From Bacteroidota bacterium (lineage in GTDB: Bacteria > Bacteroidota > Bacteroidia > Bacteroidales > FEN-979): DNA of 64,000 nucleotides. This document shows positions 28,084 through 36,895 of the stretch, piece by piece. The translations under genes were made by a program, and so were the position numbers. How positions within the stretch are numbered: the first letter of the stretch is position 1; each line of letters begins with the position of its first letter. The notes under the pieces were generated by a model. It worked only from the letters and a program-made list of their open reading frames with translations, had not been told where the DNA came from and searched no databases. The stretch spans positions 1-64,000 of the forward strand of contig JAPLDF010000045.1 in the NCBI GenBank assembly GCA_026391835.1, in the 5' to 3' direction.

Positions 28084-31000
28084 ATGAAAAAGCACATGCT
28101 TCTTGCCAAAAATTCCGGTCTGAAATTCCGGCCAGCCATAACCAGGTTATTGTTACCACTGATCTTACTGATCCTTGGAACAGGTCACCCGGCCCTGGCG
28201 CAGATCTACGAACCCGACGGCCTCCGCATGCCCGGCGACTGGAACACGTGGACCAACACTCCTGGCATGGGTGGTGCCTTCGACCTGCAGAAGATCCAGT
28301 CGGGAACAGCCCGCTGGCAAACAACATTCCAGTATACCGGAACAACCGGGGCACAGAATTTCAAGTTTGTCAGCACCAGTTTTTCAGATCCATGGGGAAA
28401 CCAGTGGGCGGGAAACACGGCAGTAACCACAAATACCTTATCAAATGTGACCTATGGCACACCCAGCGATCCCAACAACACGGTGAATGTTGTTCAGAAC
28501 AAATGGTACACGGTGATCTTCGAGGACCTGGGGTATGCAAATACCAGGGCAATCTTCATGGAAACTTCGGCAGAACCTGTCACCATCGTTTCGGTGGAAC
28601 AGCAACCCCTGATCGTGACCAGCGCCGACCAGGTATCCGTTGTTGCCCAATTATCGGCTGCCCCATCGCCGGAGGAGAAATTTTACCTGAGGTATTCAAC
28701 GGATAACTGGGCAACTTCCGCCGCCGCACCGCTTGCCATGACAGGTTTGTCGGGTACGGCAACCATCCCGGCCCAGCCAAACGACACCACCGTGCAATAT
28801 TACGTTTTCAGTTCCGTGATCGCGAACCCGCAGCAGGACTGGGACCTGGTAACCTTACGCCAGGACAACAACAATGGCCAGAACTACAGCTATCTTGTAG
28901 GGGAGCAATTCAGCTGCGGCCAGGCAGTCAACCTGGTCACAACTGATCCGGCATTCCCGGTCCTTGGATCACCCGTGACCATTTATTTTAATGCAACCCT
29001 TGGAAATGGCGGATTGTACAACTATACCGGCGACATTTATGCCCATACCGGCGTGATCACCAACCTCAGTACCGGCAGCACCGACTGGAAATATGTCAAA
29101 ACCGCCTGGGGAGAGAACACACCGGAGACCAAACTGACGAAGATCGGGGATAACCTGTACAGCATCCAGGTCGCGAACATCCGGCAATATTACGGTGTCC
29201 CGGCCGCCGAACAGATACTGAAGATGGCATTTGTATTCAGGGGCGGAGTAGTCAACCCCGGGGGAAACTACCCGGAACACAAAAATGCCGACGGCTCCGA
29301 CATCCTTATTGATGTTTATGACGCCGCTCTGAAAGTGAAGATCATGAACCCGTCGAGCCGCAACCCGCTTGCAAGCCCAAACCAGGTACTTCCCGTATGT
29401 GTGGAAGCGATGCGGAACCATACCATCAGCATATACCTTGATCAGGAGCTGCTGATAACCGACAGCACATCCTCGCTGGCTTATCCCCTTGTACTCCAGG
29501 GAAAATCGCCCGGAACCTACTGGGTAAAGGCTGTGGCAACCGGCGCAACCGGCAAGGCCAGGGATTCGGTGAGTATTTACCTCCGCGGACCCGTCGTGGT
29601 GCAGGAGTTGCCTGCCGGGGTGAAGAATGGCATCAACTATGTCGACAACAACACGGTTACCCTGGTGCTCAACGATCCTGCGGGCCTGAAAAGTTTTGCG
29701 TTTGCCATCGGGGAATTCAGCAACTGGCTGCCCAATGACCAGAACTACATGAAACGCACCCCCAACGGCAAGAACTACTGGATCACCCTCTCCGGCCTCA
29801 CCAGTATGAAGGAGTATTCCTACCAGTACTTTATCGATGGAAAACTGAAAGTCGGGGATCCCTATTGCGATAAAATCCTCGACCCGTGGAATGACCGGTG
29901 GATACCGAAAGACAACTACCCCGCGCTCAAATCCTACCCGTTCGACAAAACCATCGGACCGGTGAGCGTATTTCAAACCAACCAGGCAGCCTATCCATGG
30001 GAGGTGACAGCCTTCACCCCGCCGGCAGTCAACGAAACACAACAGGACCTGATGGTGTATGAATTGCTGTTGCGCGATTTTACCGATTCGAGCAGCATCA
30101 TCACCGCCATGGAGAAACTCGATTACCTTAAAAACCTCGGCGTGAACGCCGTTGAACTGATGCCGGTGATGGAATTCGACGGCAACAACAGCTGGGGGTA
30201 TGCGCCCAATTTCTTTTTCGCACCCGACAAGTTCTATGGCCGGAAGGCCGATTACAAGAAATTTATAGATGAATGTCATAAACGCGGCATGGCGGTGGTG
30301 CTCGACATCGTTACCAACCATTGTTTCGGGCAGTGCCCGTTTGCCATGATGTACTTCGATCCAAATACCGGTGTCGGGCAGCCCTCTGCCGCCAACCCGT
30401 GGCTCAACGCACAGGCACCCCATCCGCTGAGCGTGGGATACGATTTCAACCACGAAAGCCCTTATACCCGCGAATTCTTCAAACAGGTGTTGTCATACTG
30501 GCTCACCGACTACAAGGTGGACGGGTTCCGTTTTGACCTCTCCAAAGGACTTACGCAGAAATATTCAGGCAGCGACATGGGCGCCTGGAGCGCCTACGAC
30601 CAGGGAAGGATCAACATTATCACGGATTATTACAACCACATCAAATCGGTCAATCCCAAAGCCTATATGATCCTTGAACATTTTGCCGACAACAGCGAAG
30701 AGACCGTGCTGGCCAATACCGGCATGATGCTGTGGAGCGCCATGCAGGACCGCTACAAGCAGGTGGGCATGGGGTGGCAGTCGAACTCCGATATCTCCTG
30801 GGCGTATCACGGCAACCGCGGATGGACCTATCCCAACCTGGTCGACTTCATGGAAAACCACGACCAGGAGCGGATCATGTTCGAGGCCCTCTCAAACGGA
30901 AACTCCTCCGGGACATACAATATCAAGGATACCGTGACGGCCCTTCATCATATCGGGATGACTTCGGCGCTGTTCATGGGAATTCCCGGGCCCAAGATGC

Positions 31001-31911
31001 TGTGGCAGTTTGGCGAGCTGGGGTATGATTACAGCATCATGTTCAACGATGGGCGCACGGCGCCCAAACCCGCCCGCTGGGATTACTTTAACCAGCCGGA
31101 CCGGCAGAAACTTTACTTCGTGTACAGCGGAATGGCCAAACTCAGGAAAAGCGACGCCTTCCGCTACGGCGCTTTCACCAGCGACCTTGGCGGGCTGGGC
31201 AAACGGATGTGGATTGCGCACAGCAGCATGAACGTGGTGATCTCCGGCAACATGGATGTGGCTGCGATGAACATGGCTCCCGGCTTTATGAATGCCGGCC
31301 AGTGGTATGACTATTTCTCGGGTGAAGCGGTTACTGTAACCGACCCGGCAAACCAGACCTTCAGTTTCGGGCCCGGCGAATTCAGGGTGTTTACGAGTGT
31401 TCCGCTGCCAAAGCCATACCACGATGTGGTCATTACGGTAAAGGATTCCGTGACGAATGCCCTGATCGGTTCGGCAACGGTTACCCTCGATGGATCCGGC
31501 ACACAAATCACCGGTCAGCAGGGGCAGGCGTCCTTTTTAGCCGCCCCCGGACCAGCGTTAATCACTGTGAAAAAGGTAAAATACAAGACATGGACAAAAA
31601 CCAGGTCCATTGCCGGCAACCTTGACCTGACGGTTCTCCTGCAACTTGATCCCCATTACGGCCTTGAGGAGCCCGATGGGGGGAGAGAGGTGAGGATATT
31701 TCCCAACCCGGCCGGCAGTTCGGTAACCATTGAGTCACCCGTCCTTTACCAGGTTACGGTTTACGCCCCCGATGGCCGTGAGATGTTTTCGCGCCAGATG
31801 CAGCACCCAGCCGAAACCTTTGATTTGGAAGGGTTTTCAGCAGGAATGTACATTGTCCGTTTTTCGGGAAGAGGGGCGGTTTTTGGTAAAAAATTGGTGG
31901 TTGGGCGGTAG
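28084..31911 (+). CDS. T9SS-secreted GH13 alpha-amylase family protein
   Basis: A 1275-residue exported protein with a signal peptide ending near residue 39. Residues about 40-270 repeat the modules of the two preceding paralogues (IYEPDGLRMPGDWNTW). Beta-sandwich domains follow to about 640. The GH13 barrel starts near 655 (VYELLLRDF) and shows all four conserved regions: VVLDIVTNH near 740, GFRFD with nucleophile Asp818, LEH with acid/base Glu865, and ENHD with Asp927. A carboxypeptidase-regulatory-like domain (VVITVKDSVTNALIGSATV) precedes a T9SS type A domain (VRIFPNPAGSSVTIE ... GMYIVRFSGRGAVFGKKLVVG). It should hydrolyse alpha-1,4-glucans outside the cell. The exact substrate is not readable from the sequence. 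Confidence 0.88.
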   Translation: MKKHMLLAKNSGLKFRPAITRLLLPLILLILGTGHPALAQIYEPDGLRMPGDWNTWTNTPGMGGAFDLQKIQSGTARWQTTFQYTGTTGAQNFKFVSTSFSDPWGNQWAGNTAVTTNTLSNVTYGTPSDPNNTVNVVQNKWYTVIFEDLGYANTRAIFMETSAEPVTIVSVEQQPLIVTSADQVSVVAQLSAAPSPEEKFYLRYSTDNWATSAAAPLAMTGLSGTATIPAQPNDTTVQYYVFSSVIANPQQDWDLVTLRQDNNNGQNYSYLVGEQFSCGQAVNLVTTDPAFPVLGSPVTIYFNATLGNGGLYNYTGDIYAHTGVITNLSTGSTDWKYVKTAWGENTPETKLTKIGDNLYSIQVANIRQYYGVPAAEQILKMAFVFRGGVVNPGGNYPEHKNADGSDILIDVYDAALKVKIMNPSSRNPLASPNQVLPVCVEAMRNHTISIYLDQELLITDSTSSLAYPLVLQGKSPGTYWVKAVATGATGKARDSVSIYLRGPVVVQELPAGVKNGINYVDNNTVTLVLNDPAGLKSFAFAIGEFSNWLPNDQNYMKRTPNGKNYWITLSGLTSMKEYSYQYFIDGKLKVGDPYCDKILDPWNDRWIPKDNYPALKSYPFDKTIGPVSVFQTNQAAYPWEVTAFTPPAVNETQQDLMVYELLLRDFTDSSSIITAMEKLDYLKNLGVNAVELMPVMEFDGNNSWGYAPNFFFAPDKFYGRKADYKKFIDECHKRGMAVVLDIVTNHCFGQCPFAMMYFDPNTGVGQPSAANPWLNAQAPHPLSVGYDFNHESPYTREFFKQVLSYWLTDYKVDGFRFDLSKGLTQKYSGSDMGAWSAYDQGRINIITDYYNHIKSVNPKAYMILEHFADNSEETVLANTGMMLWSAMQDRYKQVGMGWQSNSDISWAYHGNRGWTYPNLVDFMENHDQERIMFEALSNGNSSGTYNIKDTVTALHHIGMTSALFMGIPGPKMLWQFGELGYDYSIMFNDGRTAPKPARWDYFNQPDRQKLYFVYSGMAKLRKSDAFRYGAFTSDLGGLGKRMWIAHSSMNVVISGNMDVAAMNMAPGFMNAGQWYDYFSGEAVTVTDPANQTFSFGPGEFRVFTSVPLPKPYHDVVITVKDSVTNALIGSATVTLDGSGTQITGQQGQASFLAAPGPALITVKKVKYKTWTKTRSIAGNLDLTVLLQLDPHYGLEEPDGGREVRIFPNPAGSSVTIESPVLYQVTVYAPDGREMFSRQMQHPAETFDLEGFSAGMYIVRFSGRGAVFGKKLVVGR

Positions 31912-32001
31912 GGACACGCCATGGCGTGTCCCCACATTGCATGTCCCCGCATGGCAAGTCCCAGCATGGCAAGTCCCCGCATGGCAAGTCCCCGCATGGC
32001 G
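31911..32001. repeat. Perfect palindrome followed by 15-bp tandem units
   Basis: A palindrome with arms GGGACACGCC and GGCGTGTCCC starts on the last base of the amylase stop codon. Three 15-bp units GCATGGCAAGTCCCC and a partial fourth follow at 31949-32001. The palindrome could form a terminator-like stem without a T-run. Confidence 0.7.
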
Positions 32002-32078
32002 TAGCGTTTGAGAGTGATTCCGTCCCTCGGTATCGTCCCGGTACCCTGTTTCTGTCACCTTACCTGGCGTGGCCATGG

Positions 32079-32098
32079 CCCCAGGCTGAAGCCTGGGG
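32079..32098. repeat. REP-like palindrome upstream of the transposase
   Basis: Perfect hairpin with arms CCCCAGGCT and AGCCTGGGG around GA. It lies 190 bp before the RAYT-type transposase gene. The surrounding 31912-32288 has no other gene. Confidence 0.6.
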
Positions 32099-32288
32099 TT
32101 GAGGATGACTGACTTCCGTTTTTCGGCCACCTCCGACTTAGCTTGACATTCCAGACTTGCTGCTGAGCCATGCTTGCTGCACGCTGATCATTTCACACGT
32201 TATCCTGCCCTTTTATCCGGTGTTGAAAAAATATTCTAACCAACCATATCACCTTTTAGTGGTTTACCTGATTAAGCATTAAAAAGAT

Positions 32289-32738
32289 ATGTCATACGTT
32301 AAAATATGGGTGCATGCAGTGTGGGGGACAAAATGGAGGTACCCTTTTCTGGTGGGAGGATTGAGAACAAAAGCGCTGAACCATATTGTCGCAAACGCTT
32401 CAGAAAAAGGTATCGAAATTTGCCAGATCAATTGCTGGGTTGATCATTTTCATTGCCTGATCAGGCTCGGTCCCGAACAGAGTATTGCCGGAGTCATCAA
32501 ACTGATTAAAGGGGAGTTTTCATGCTGGGTGAACAAAGCCGGATTATCGAAAAAGAGGTTTCGATGGGCGAGGGAATACTACGCCGCCTCAGTCAATGAA
32601 CGCGCGGTGCGAAACGTGAAACACTATATTCAGAACCAGGAGCGGCATCATATGAATCAGACTTATTATCAGGAGATTGCTAAGTATTTTGATGCCCCAA
32701 TTCCAGAGAGACCCGAAGGGGGATCTTCTATATCCTGA
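32289..32738 (+). CDS. REP-associated tyrosine transposase (IS200/IS605-like Y1 family)
   Basis: A 149-residue HUH endonuclease of the Y1 transposase family. It shows the HUH motif His53-Phe54-His55 in VDHFHCLIRL and the catalytic tyrosine in REYYAASV (Tyr97 or Tyr98), plus the conserved PEQSIAGVIKLIKGE segment and the VRNVKHYIQNQERHH helix. Family members nick and join single-stranded DNA at hairpins. The gene is flanked by hairpins at 32079-32098 and 32752-32822, and no partner TnpB is present. This fits a domesticated RAYT serving REP-like palindromes better than an active insertion sequence. Confidence 0.87.
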   Translation: MSYVKIWVHAVWGTKWRYPFLVGGLRTKALNHIVANASEKGIEICQINCWVDHFHCLIRLGPEQSIAGVIKLIKGEFSCWVNKAGLSKKRFRWAREYYAASVNERAVRNVKHYIQNQERHHMNQTYYQEIAKYFDAPIPERPEGGSSIS

Positions 32739-32751
32739 GCGCACACTGGTC

Positions 32752-32822
32752 TCGTGGACTTCAGTCCACGACCCGCCTGCCACGACCGTGGACACTTCCG
32801 AACGCCGGGTTTTAACCCGGCG
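32752..32822. repeat. Two REP-like palindromes downstream of the transposase
   Basis: A perfect hairpin with arms TCGTGGACT and AGTCCACGA lies at 32752-32771. A second, with arms CGCCGGGTT and AACCCGGCG, lies at 32803-32822. The rest of 32739-33129 has no gene. Its last part holds the promoter of the next adhesin. Confidence 0.65.
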
Positions 32823-33065
32823 GTGGCACCCCGCAGATGACACCTCATCCACGCGGCAGTCGAGACCCTGGGAAATACCCCCATCTCCTTCGTCAACCTC
32901 CTGATATCCTGCTGCCGGTGGCACAACATCCTGCCTCCCCCTTAAATCTCATGACCTAACTATCCAACCGCACCTTATTTCTCATAACCAAATAGTTCAA
33001 AGAAGTTCAATTTTCAACCATATCCATGTTTTATTAATAAATATCAGGGAAATGACAGGTTTCTA

Positions 33066-33096
33066 TTGAATACTAGGGTGAAAAGGGTTATATTTG
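33066..33096 (+). promoter_or_regulatory. Bacteroidota-type promoter of the 1139-residue adhesin
   Basis: TTG at 33066-33068, a 20-nt gap and TATATTTG at 33089-33096 match the -33/-7 consensus (TTTG and TAnnTTTG). The leader to the ATG at 33130 is about 30 nt. Confidence 0.55.
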
Positions 33097-33129
33097 GCGG
33101 CGAAAAACGGTACTTAAAATCTGAAGATT

Positions 33130-36100
33130 ATGAAAAAACTATTTTCTACTTCTTTCCAATCTATGGGTAATGTGCAAAAAGCATTTTCGCTCATTTGTTT
33201 TATTGAAGGTTCGGGAGAACGCTCTTGTATTAAGCATTCTTTTAAAATATTACTCCTTTTATTATCTTTTAGCATGTTCAGTGGTACTGTCATTTCACAG
33301 ACAACAAGGTATTGGAGTGGAAATAGTAGTGCCAGTGATAATATTGATCAGGGGACTAACTGGCATGATGGTGTCAACCCTGCTTCTGGGGATAATCTCA
33401 CTTTTAATAATACTCTTAACAGACACTTTGCCTACTCAAACTATGGTTCTGGGTCTTGGTTTAATTTTATTATAACCTATAGCGGAGCAGGGGGTATCAA
33501 GCTATACGGAGACAATACGTATGCAAAAAAATTTGAAAATAATAGTGATGGAAATCTTTTTGAATTAGGACCAAGTAGTGCAAGTGCTGGTAATAGAGAA
33601 ATAGGGAATCGGGTAAATAATGACTTGGAAATTAATCCTACAGGAACTGGTGGCATTTTAGTTTCTTGCGATAAAATCTCTATGGATAATGTGAATGGTG
33701 CTAGGAATTTGAAAGTGTATGGCTCGCATACATTAACTATTAACGGCAACATTTACGAAAAAAATGGTTCTGGCGCAACATTGCAAATTCTGCAGGGTGC
33801 AACTGTTATTTTAAATGGAAATTCTTCATATACAGGTGCTACTACCATTAGCTCTGGAACCCTACGCCTAGGTATCGCGGAGGCTATATCTAACTCGTCT
33901 AATATGGTTCTAAATGGCGGGACCTTCAGTACTGGAGCATCCACAGGCTATACCGAAACGATTGGAACTTTAACATTAAGTAGCAGTTCAACTATTTCAT
34001 TCGGAACAGGATCTCATACATTGACTTATGCTGCAAGTAACGGGGTTTCCTGGTCGGGAACTTTATCCGTGAATAATTGGACCAGCACCGGTCCGAAGTT
34101 GTATTTTGGAACATCAAATATGGGCCTCACCGCAACACAATTAAGTAATATTAATTTTACAGGTTTCGGAACTGGCGCAAAAATTTTATCAACAGGTGAA
34201 ATTATACCTGCCTCCGTTTATATTTCTGCTTCTTCAGGAAACTGGAATACCGGAAGCACCTGGGTTGGAAGCAGCGTACCTTCCGCTGGTGCTATCGTCT
34301 TTGTTGAAAATGGGCATAATGTAACACTTGATGTGGCTGCATCGGTTACGGGTTTAACAATCCATTCAGGTGGAACATTTACTGCTTCAGATGCTACTCC
34401 AAGGACCTTAACCATTACTAAATCAACAACCGGCAATGTAACAACAATTTCCAACAGCGGAACGTGGCAAAATGGGTCAGGTACATCTACAGTTTTAGTT
34501 ACCGGAGCTCCAAGCGGAGGTGATGCTGTTCATTCAATTTCAGGCACGATCACGTTCCAGAATATAGTTGTAAATAAAACAGGAGGGACGTCAAACATTG
34601 GGTGTTCTTTCGGATCTGGTTCATCAGTTGCCGGAACTTTGGAAATAGGCGCAGGAGGTTTTATTTCAACTGCACCTCCTGCAAGTTTCTATGGTTCAAA
34701 TGCCATTCTTAAGTTCAACCAGGGCACGGGCGCAACATATAATGTTGAAGCTGGTGATTATTCATGGTCAACAACACAAGTACCCAATTATATTACAATC
34801 AGTTCAGGTACTGTAAACCTAAACGCTAACAGAACGGCCTCAGGTAATCTACTTATCGACGGCGGTGCATTGATATTGAATTTAAATACTCCTAATCTTA
34901 CCATTCAGGGAAACTGGACACGTACTTCAGGAAATTTTACAGCAGGTTCAGGAACTGTCACCTTAAGCGGAACGACAAACGGCGTAGTTGATGTTGCTGG
35001 CGGAGCAACAATGAATAACCTGGTAATTAATAAAACCTCAGGAACTGGCGTTAACCTTTCCTGCGATGCAATTGTTACCGGAACACTTACCATCACATCA
35101 GGTTTTCTTTCAATTGGTGTCCATGACCTCACCATCACCGGCCCCCTCACCAACTCCGCCGGCAGCGGCGGCCTGGTTGTCGAGAGCGGAGGTTCGCTTA
35201 TCACCAATGGTACTGTTTCAGGCGGGGCTACCGTCAAACGCGAAATCGCTTCCGACAGCAAATGGCACTTTATCTCATCCCCTGTTTCGGGACAAAATAT
35301 CTGTGATGGAAACTTTGCGCCCCTGGCTGCAAATTTCAATGCCACCACCGGGGCAACATTTGATTTCTACAAATGGAGCGAACCAACCATCACCGGCGGT
35401 CTGAACTGGATTAACCTGAAACAGGCGGATTGGTCGGTAAATACCACTGCTTTCGGGGCAACCCTGCAGTTTGCCGTTGGAGCAGGCTACCTGGTTGACT
35501 ACACCGGTTCTTTTGGCGGAAGTACCACCAAATCATTTGCCGGTACCCTTATTTCAGGGGACCAGTCGGTTACGTTAACAACCGGCGGAAACACGTGGAA
35601 CCTGATCGGCAACCCTTTTGCATCAGCGATCAACTGGGATAATGTTATCAAAACAGGGATCCTGGCCGATGGCTACTATTATGTTTACAACGAAGCAAAA
35701 TCGGGAGGTGCCGGGTATGAATCATACCTGAATTCAACCTATAAAACTTCAGGTGCCAACGGCAAGATTTCCGCCATGCAGGGATTCTTTGTAAAGGCTG
35801 CATCCAGCCCGCTCAGCCTCCCGAATGCGGCCCGCACGCACGACAACAACTGGATGAAAAAATCAGAGACCAGCACGGTGAACCAGTTGACACTAAAAAT
35901 GGGTAACGATGCCGCCTGGGATGAGGCCTTCCTCGTTTTTGAGGCCGCCGGAAGTTTGAATAAAGGCTGGTACGACGCCGAGAAAATGTTCAGCATGAGT
36001 GCTGAAGTTCCCCAGGTTTATACATTGAAGGACAATGATCTGAAAATCAGTATTGGTTCATTTCCTGTCATCACTGGCACAGTTACAGTTCCTGTCGGCA

Positions 36101-36549
36101 TGGTTATTCCATCCGATGGCAGCTATTCTTTTCAATTGTCTGGTTTTGAAAGTTTCGCATCACTGCCGGGAATCGTGCTGGAAGACCTTAAGTTGCACAC
36201 CACGCAGAACCTGGTCCAGACCCCCGCGTATAATTTCACCGCTGCAACTGCTGATGACCCGAACCGTTTCCTGCTCCATTTTGCCGGGACCAACGGGATC
36301 AATGATGCACTGGCAGGCGGGTCGTTCCATGTTTTTGCTTCGGGCAATACATTGTTTGTAACCGACAATGGTGGTCAAAACCAGGGGACGGTATATGTAT
36401 ACAACCTGATGGGTCAAATGATCTCCACCTCCGCCATGAATGGAAAATCAGTCTGCAGCATGAGCCTGGACGTTCCTGCCGGGTACTACCTCGTAAAAGT
36501 GATTACAGCAGGGCAGAACTATTCGACAAAGGTCTTTATAAATAAATAG
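33130..36549 (+). CDS. Large T9SS-secreted beta-helical adhesin-like protein with autotransporter-type repeat
   Basis: A 1139-residue exported protein. The N-region is long and the hydrophobic signal (ILLLLLSFSMFSG) ends near residue 57. Residues 58-680 are beta-helical strands and include an autotransporter-associated repeat near 228-240 (SSYTGATTISSGTLRLG). The block from about 712 (WHFISSPVSGQN; WNLIGNPFASAINWD) matches the 1527-residue protein. Residues 1066-1139 form a T9SS type A domain (VYVYNLMGQMISTSAMNG ... STKVFINK). GC content rises visibly after about 35100, where the conserved block begins, so the N-terminal half may have a different history. A copy of the tiny exported protein follows 115 bp downstream. 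An adhesin role is inferred. Confidence 0.85.
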   Translation: MKKLFSTSFQSMGNVQKAFSLICFIEGSGERSCIKHSFKILLLLLSFSMFSGTVISQTTRYWSGNSSASDNIDQGTNWHDGVNPASGDNLTFNNTLNRHFAYSNYGSGSWFNFIITYSGAGGIKLYGDNTYAKKFENNSDGNLFELGPSSASAGNREIGNRVNNDLEINPTGTGGILVSCDKISMDNVNGARNLKVYGSHTLTINGNIYEKNGSGATLQILQGATVILNGNSSYTGATTISSGTLRLGIAEAISNSSNMVLNGGTFSTGASTGYTETIGTLTLSSSSTISFGTGSHTLTYAASNGVSWSGTLSVNNWTSTGPKLYFGTSNMGLTATQLSNINFTGFGTGAKILSTGEIIPASVYISASSGNWNTGSTWVGSSVPSAGAIVFVENGHNVTLDVAASVTGLTIHSGGTFTASDATPRTLTITKSTTGNVTTISNSGTWQNGSGTSTVLVTGAPSGGDAVHSISGTITFQNIVVNKTGGTSNIGCSFGSGSSVAGTLEIGAGGFISTAPPASFYGSNAILKFNQGTGATYNVEAGDYSWSTTQVPNYITISSGTVNLNANRTASGNLLIDGGALILNLNTPNLTIQGNWTRTSGNFTAGSGTVTLSGTTNGVVDVAGGATMNNLVINKTSGTGVNLSCDAIVTGTLTITSGFLSIGVHDLTITGPLTNSAGSGGLVVESGGSLITNGTVSGGATVKREIASDSKWHFISSPVSGQNICDGNFAPLAANFNATTGATFDFYKWSEPTITGGLNWINLKQADWSVNTTAFGATLQFAVGAGYLVDYTGSFGGSTTKSFAGTLISGDQSVTLTTGGNTWNLIGNPFASAINWDNVIKTGILADGYYYVYNEAKSGGAGYESYLNSTYKTSGANGKISAMQGFFVKAASSPLSLPNAARTHDNNWMKKSETSTVNQLTLKMGNDAAWDEAFLVFEAAGSLNKGWYDAEKMFSMSAEVPQVYTLKDNDLKISIGSFPVITGTVTVPVGMVIPSDGSYSFQLSGFESFASLPGIVLEDLKLHTTQNLVQTPAYNFTAATADDPNRFLLHFAGTNGINDALAGGSFHVFASGNTLFVTDNGGQNQGTVYVYNLMGQMISTSAMNGKSVCSMSLDVPAGYYLVKVITAGQNYSTKVFINK

Positions 36550-36557
36550 GTAAAAGG

Positions 36558-36627
36558 TCCTGCAGATTTAAGCGGAAAAACATCCCGCAGATTTGCGCTG
36601 GGAAAGACGCGGATTTTCGCAGATATT
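36558..36627. repeat. CGCAGATTT-type repeat element, copy 2
   Basis: Contains TGCAGATTTAAGCGG, CCGCAGATTTGCGC and CGCGGATTTTCGCAGAT in direct and inverted order. It fills the gap between the adhesin and the tiny exported protein. Confidence 0.55.
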
Positions 36628-36664
36628 AGAAAAATTCAAGTAAAGCATTGCAAAACAATCAGCC

Positions 36665-36895
36665 ATGAAAAAAAGTTTCAAACCATTCATGTTTGCGCTG
36701 GTCCTCCTCAGCTGCATCACATTTGCAAAGACCGGGCTGGCCCAGGCTCCCCCGCCTCCTCCTGCCGAAAAAGGATCAAACACCAACAAAGCCCCCGGCG
36801 GCGGCGCGCCGCTTGATGGCGGGGTGTATCTTGCGCTGGCGCTGGTGGCTGGTTTTGGGGCCTGGAAATTTCTAAGGAGAGTGGAGAAGGTTTAA
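36665..36895 (+). CDS. Tiny Pro-rich exported protein with C-terminal sorting-type tail, copy 2
   Basis: A 76-residue protein. It has a signal peptide (FMFALVLLSCITFAKTG, cleavage after AQA near residue 28), PPPPP at 29-33, GGGAPLDGG at 45-53, a hydrophobic segment 54-69 and a basic end (RRVEKV). It matches copy 1 (16475-16720) almost residue for residue from about 18 to 68, although many codons differ by silent changes. The Pro-Leu-Asp motif, membrane segment and Arg tail fit a C-terminal sorting signal cut by an exosortase. An exosortase-like gene overlaps its 3' end by 4 bp on the other strand. The function of the mature peptide of about 25 residues is unknown. Confidence 0.78.
   Translation: MKKSFKPFMFALVLLSCITFAKTGLAQAPPPPPAEKGSNTNKAPGGGAPLDGGVYLALALVAGFGAWKFLRRVEKV

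Noticed and set aside
28969-30453. 494-residue minus-strand frame opposite the amylase
   Set aside because: The plus strand carries the complete GH13 catalytic site; the antisense product has no recognisable motif.
32289-32738. Intact IS200/IS605 insertion sequence
   Set aside because: There is no TnpB partner and I could not define element ends; the surrounding hairpins fit a RAYT better.
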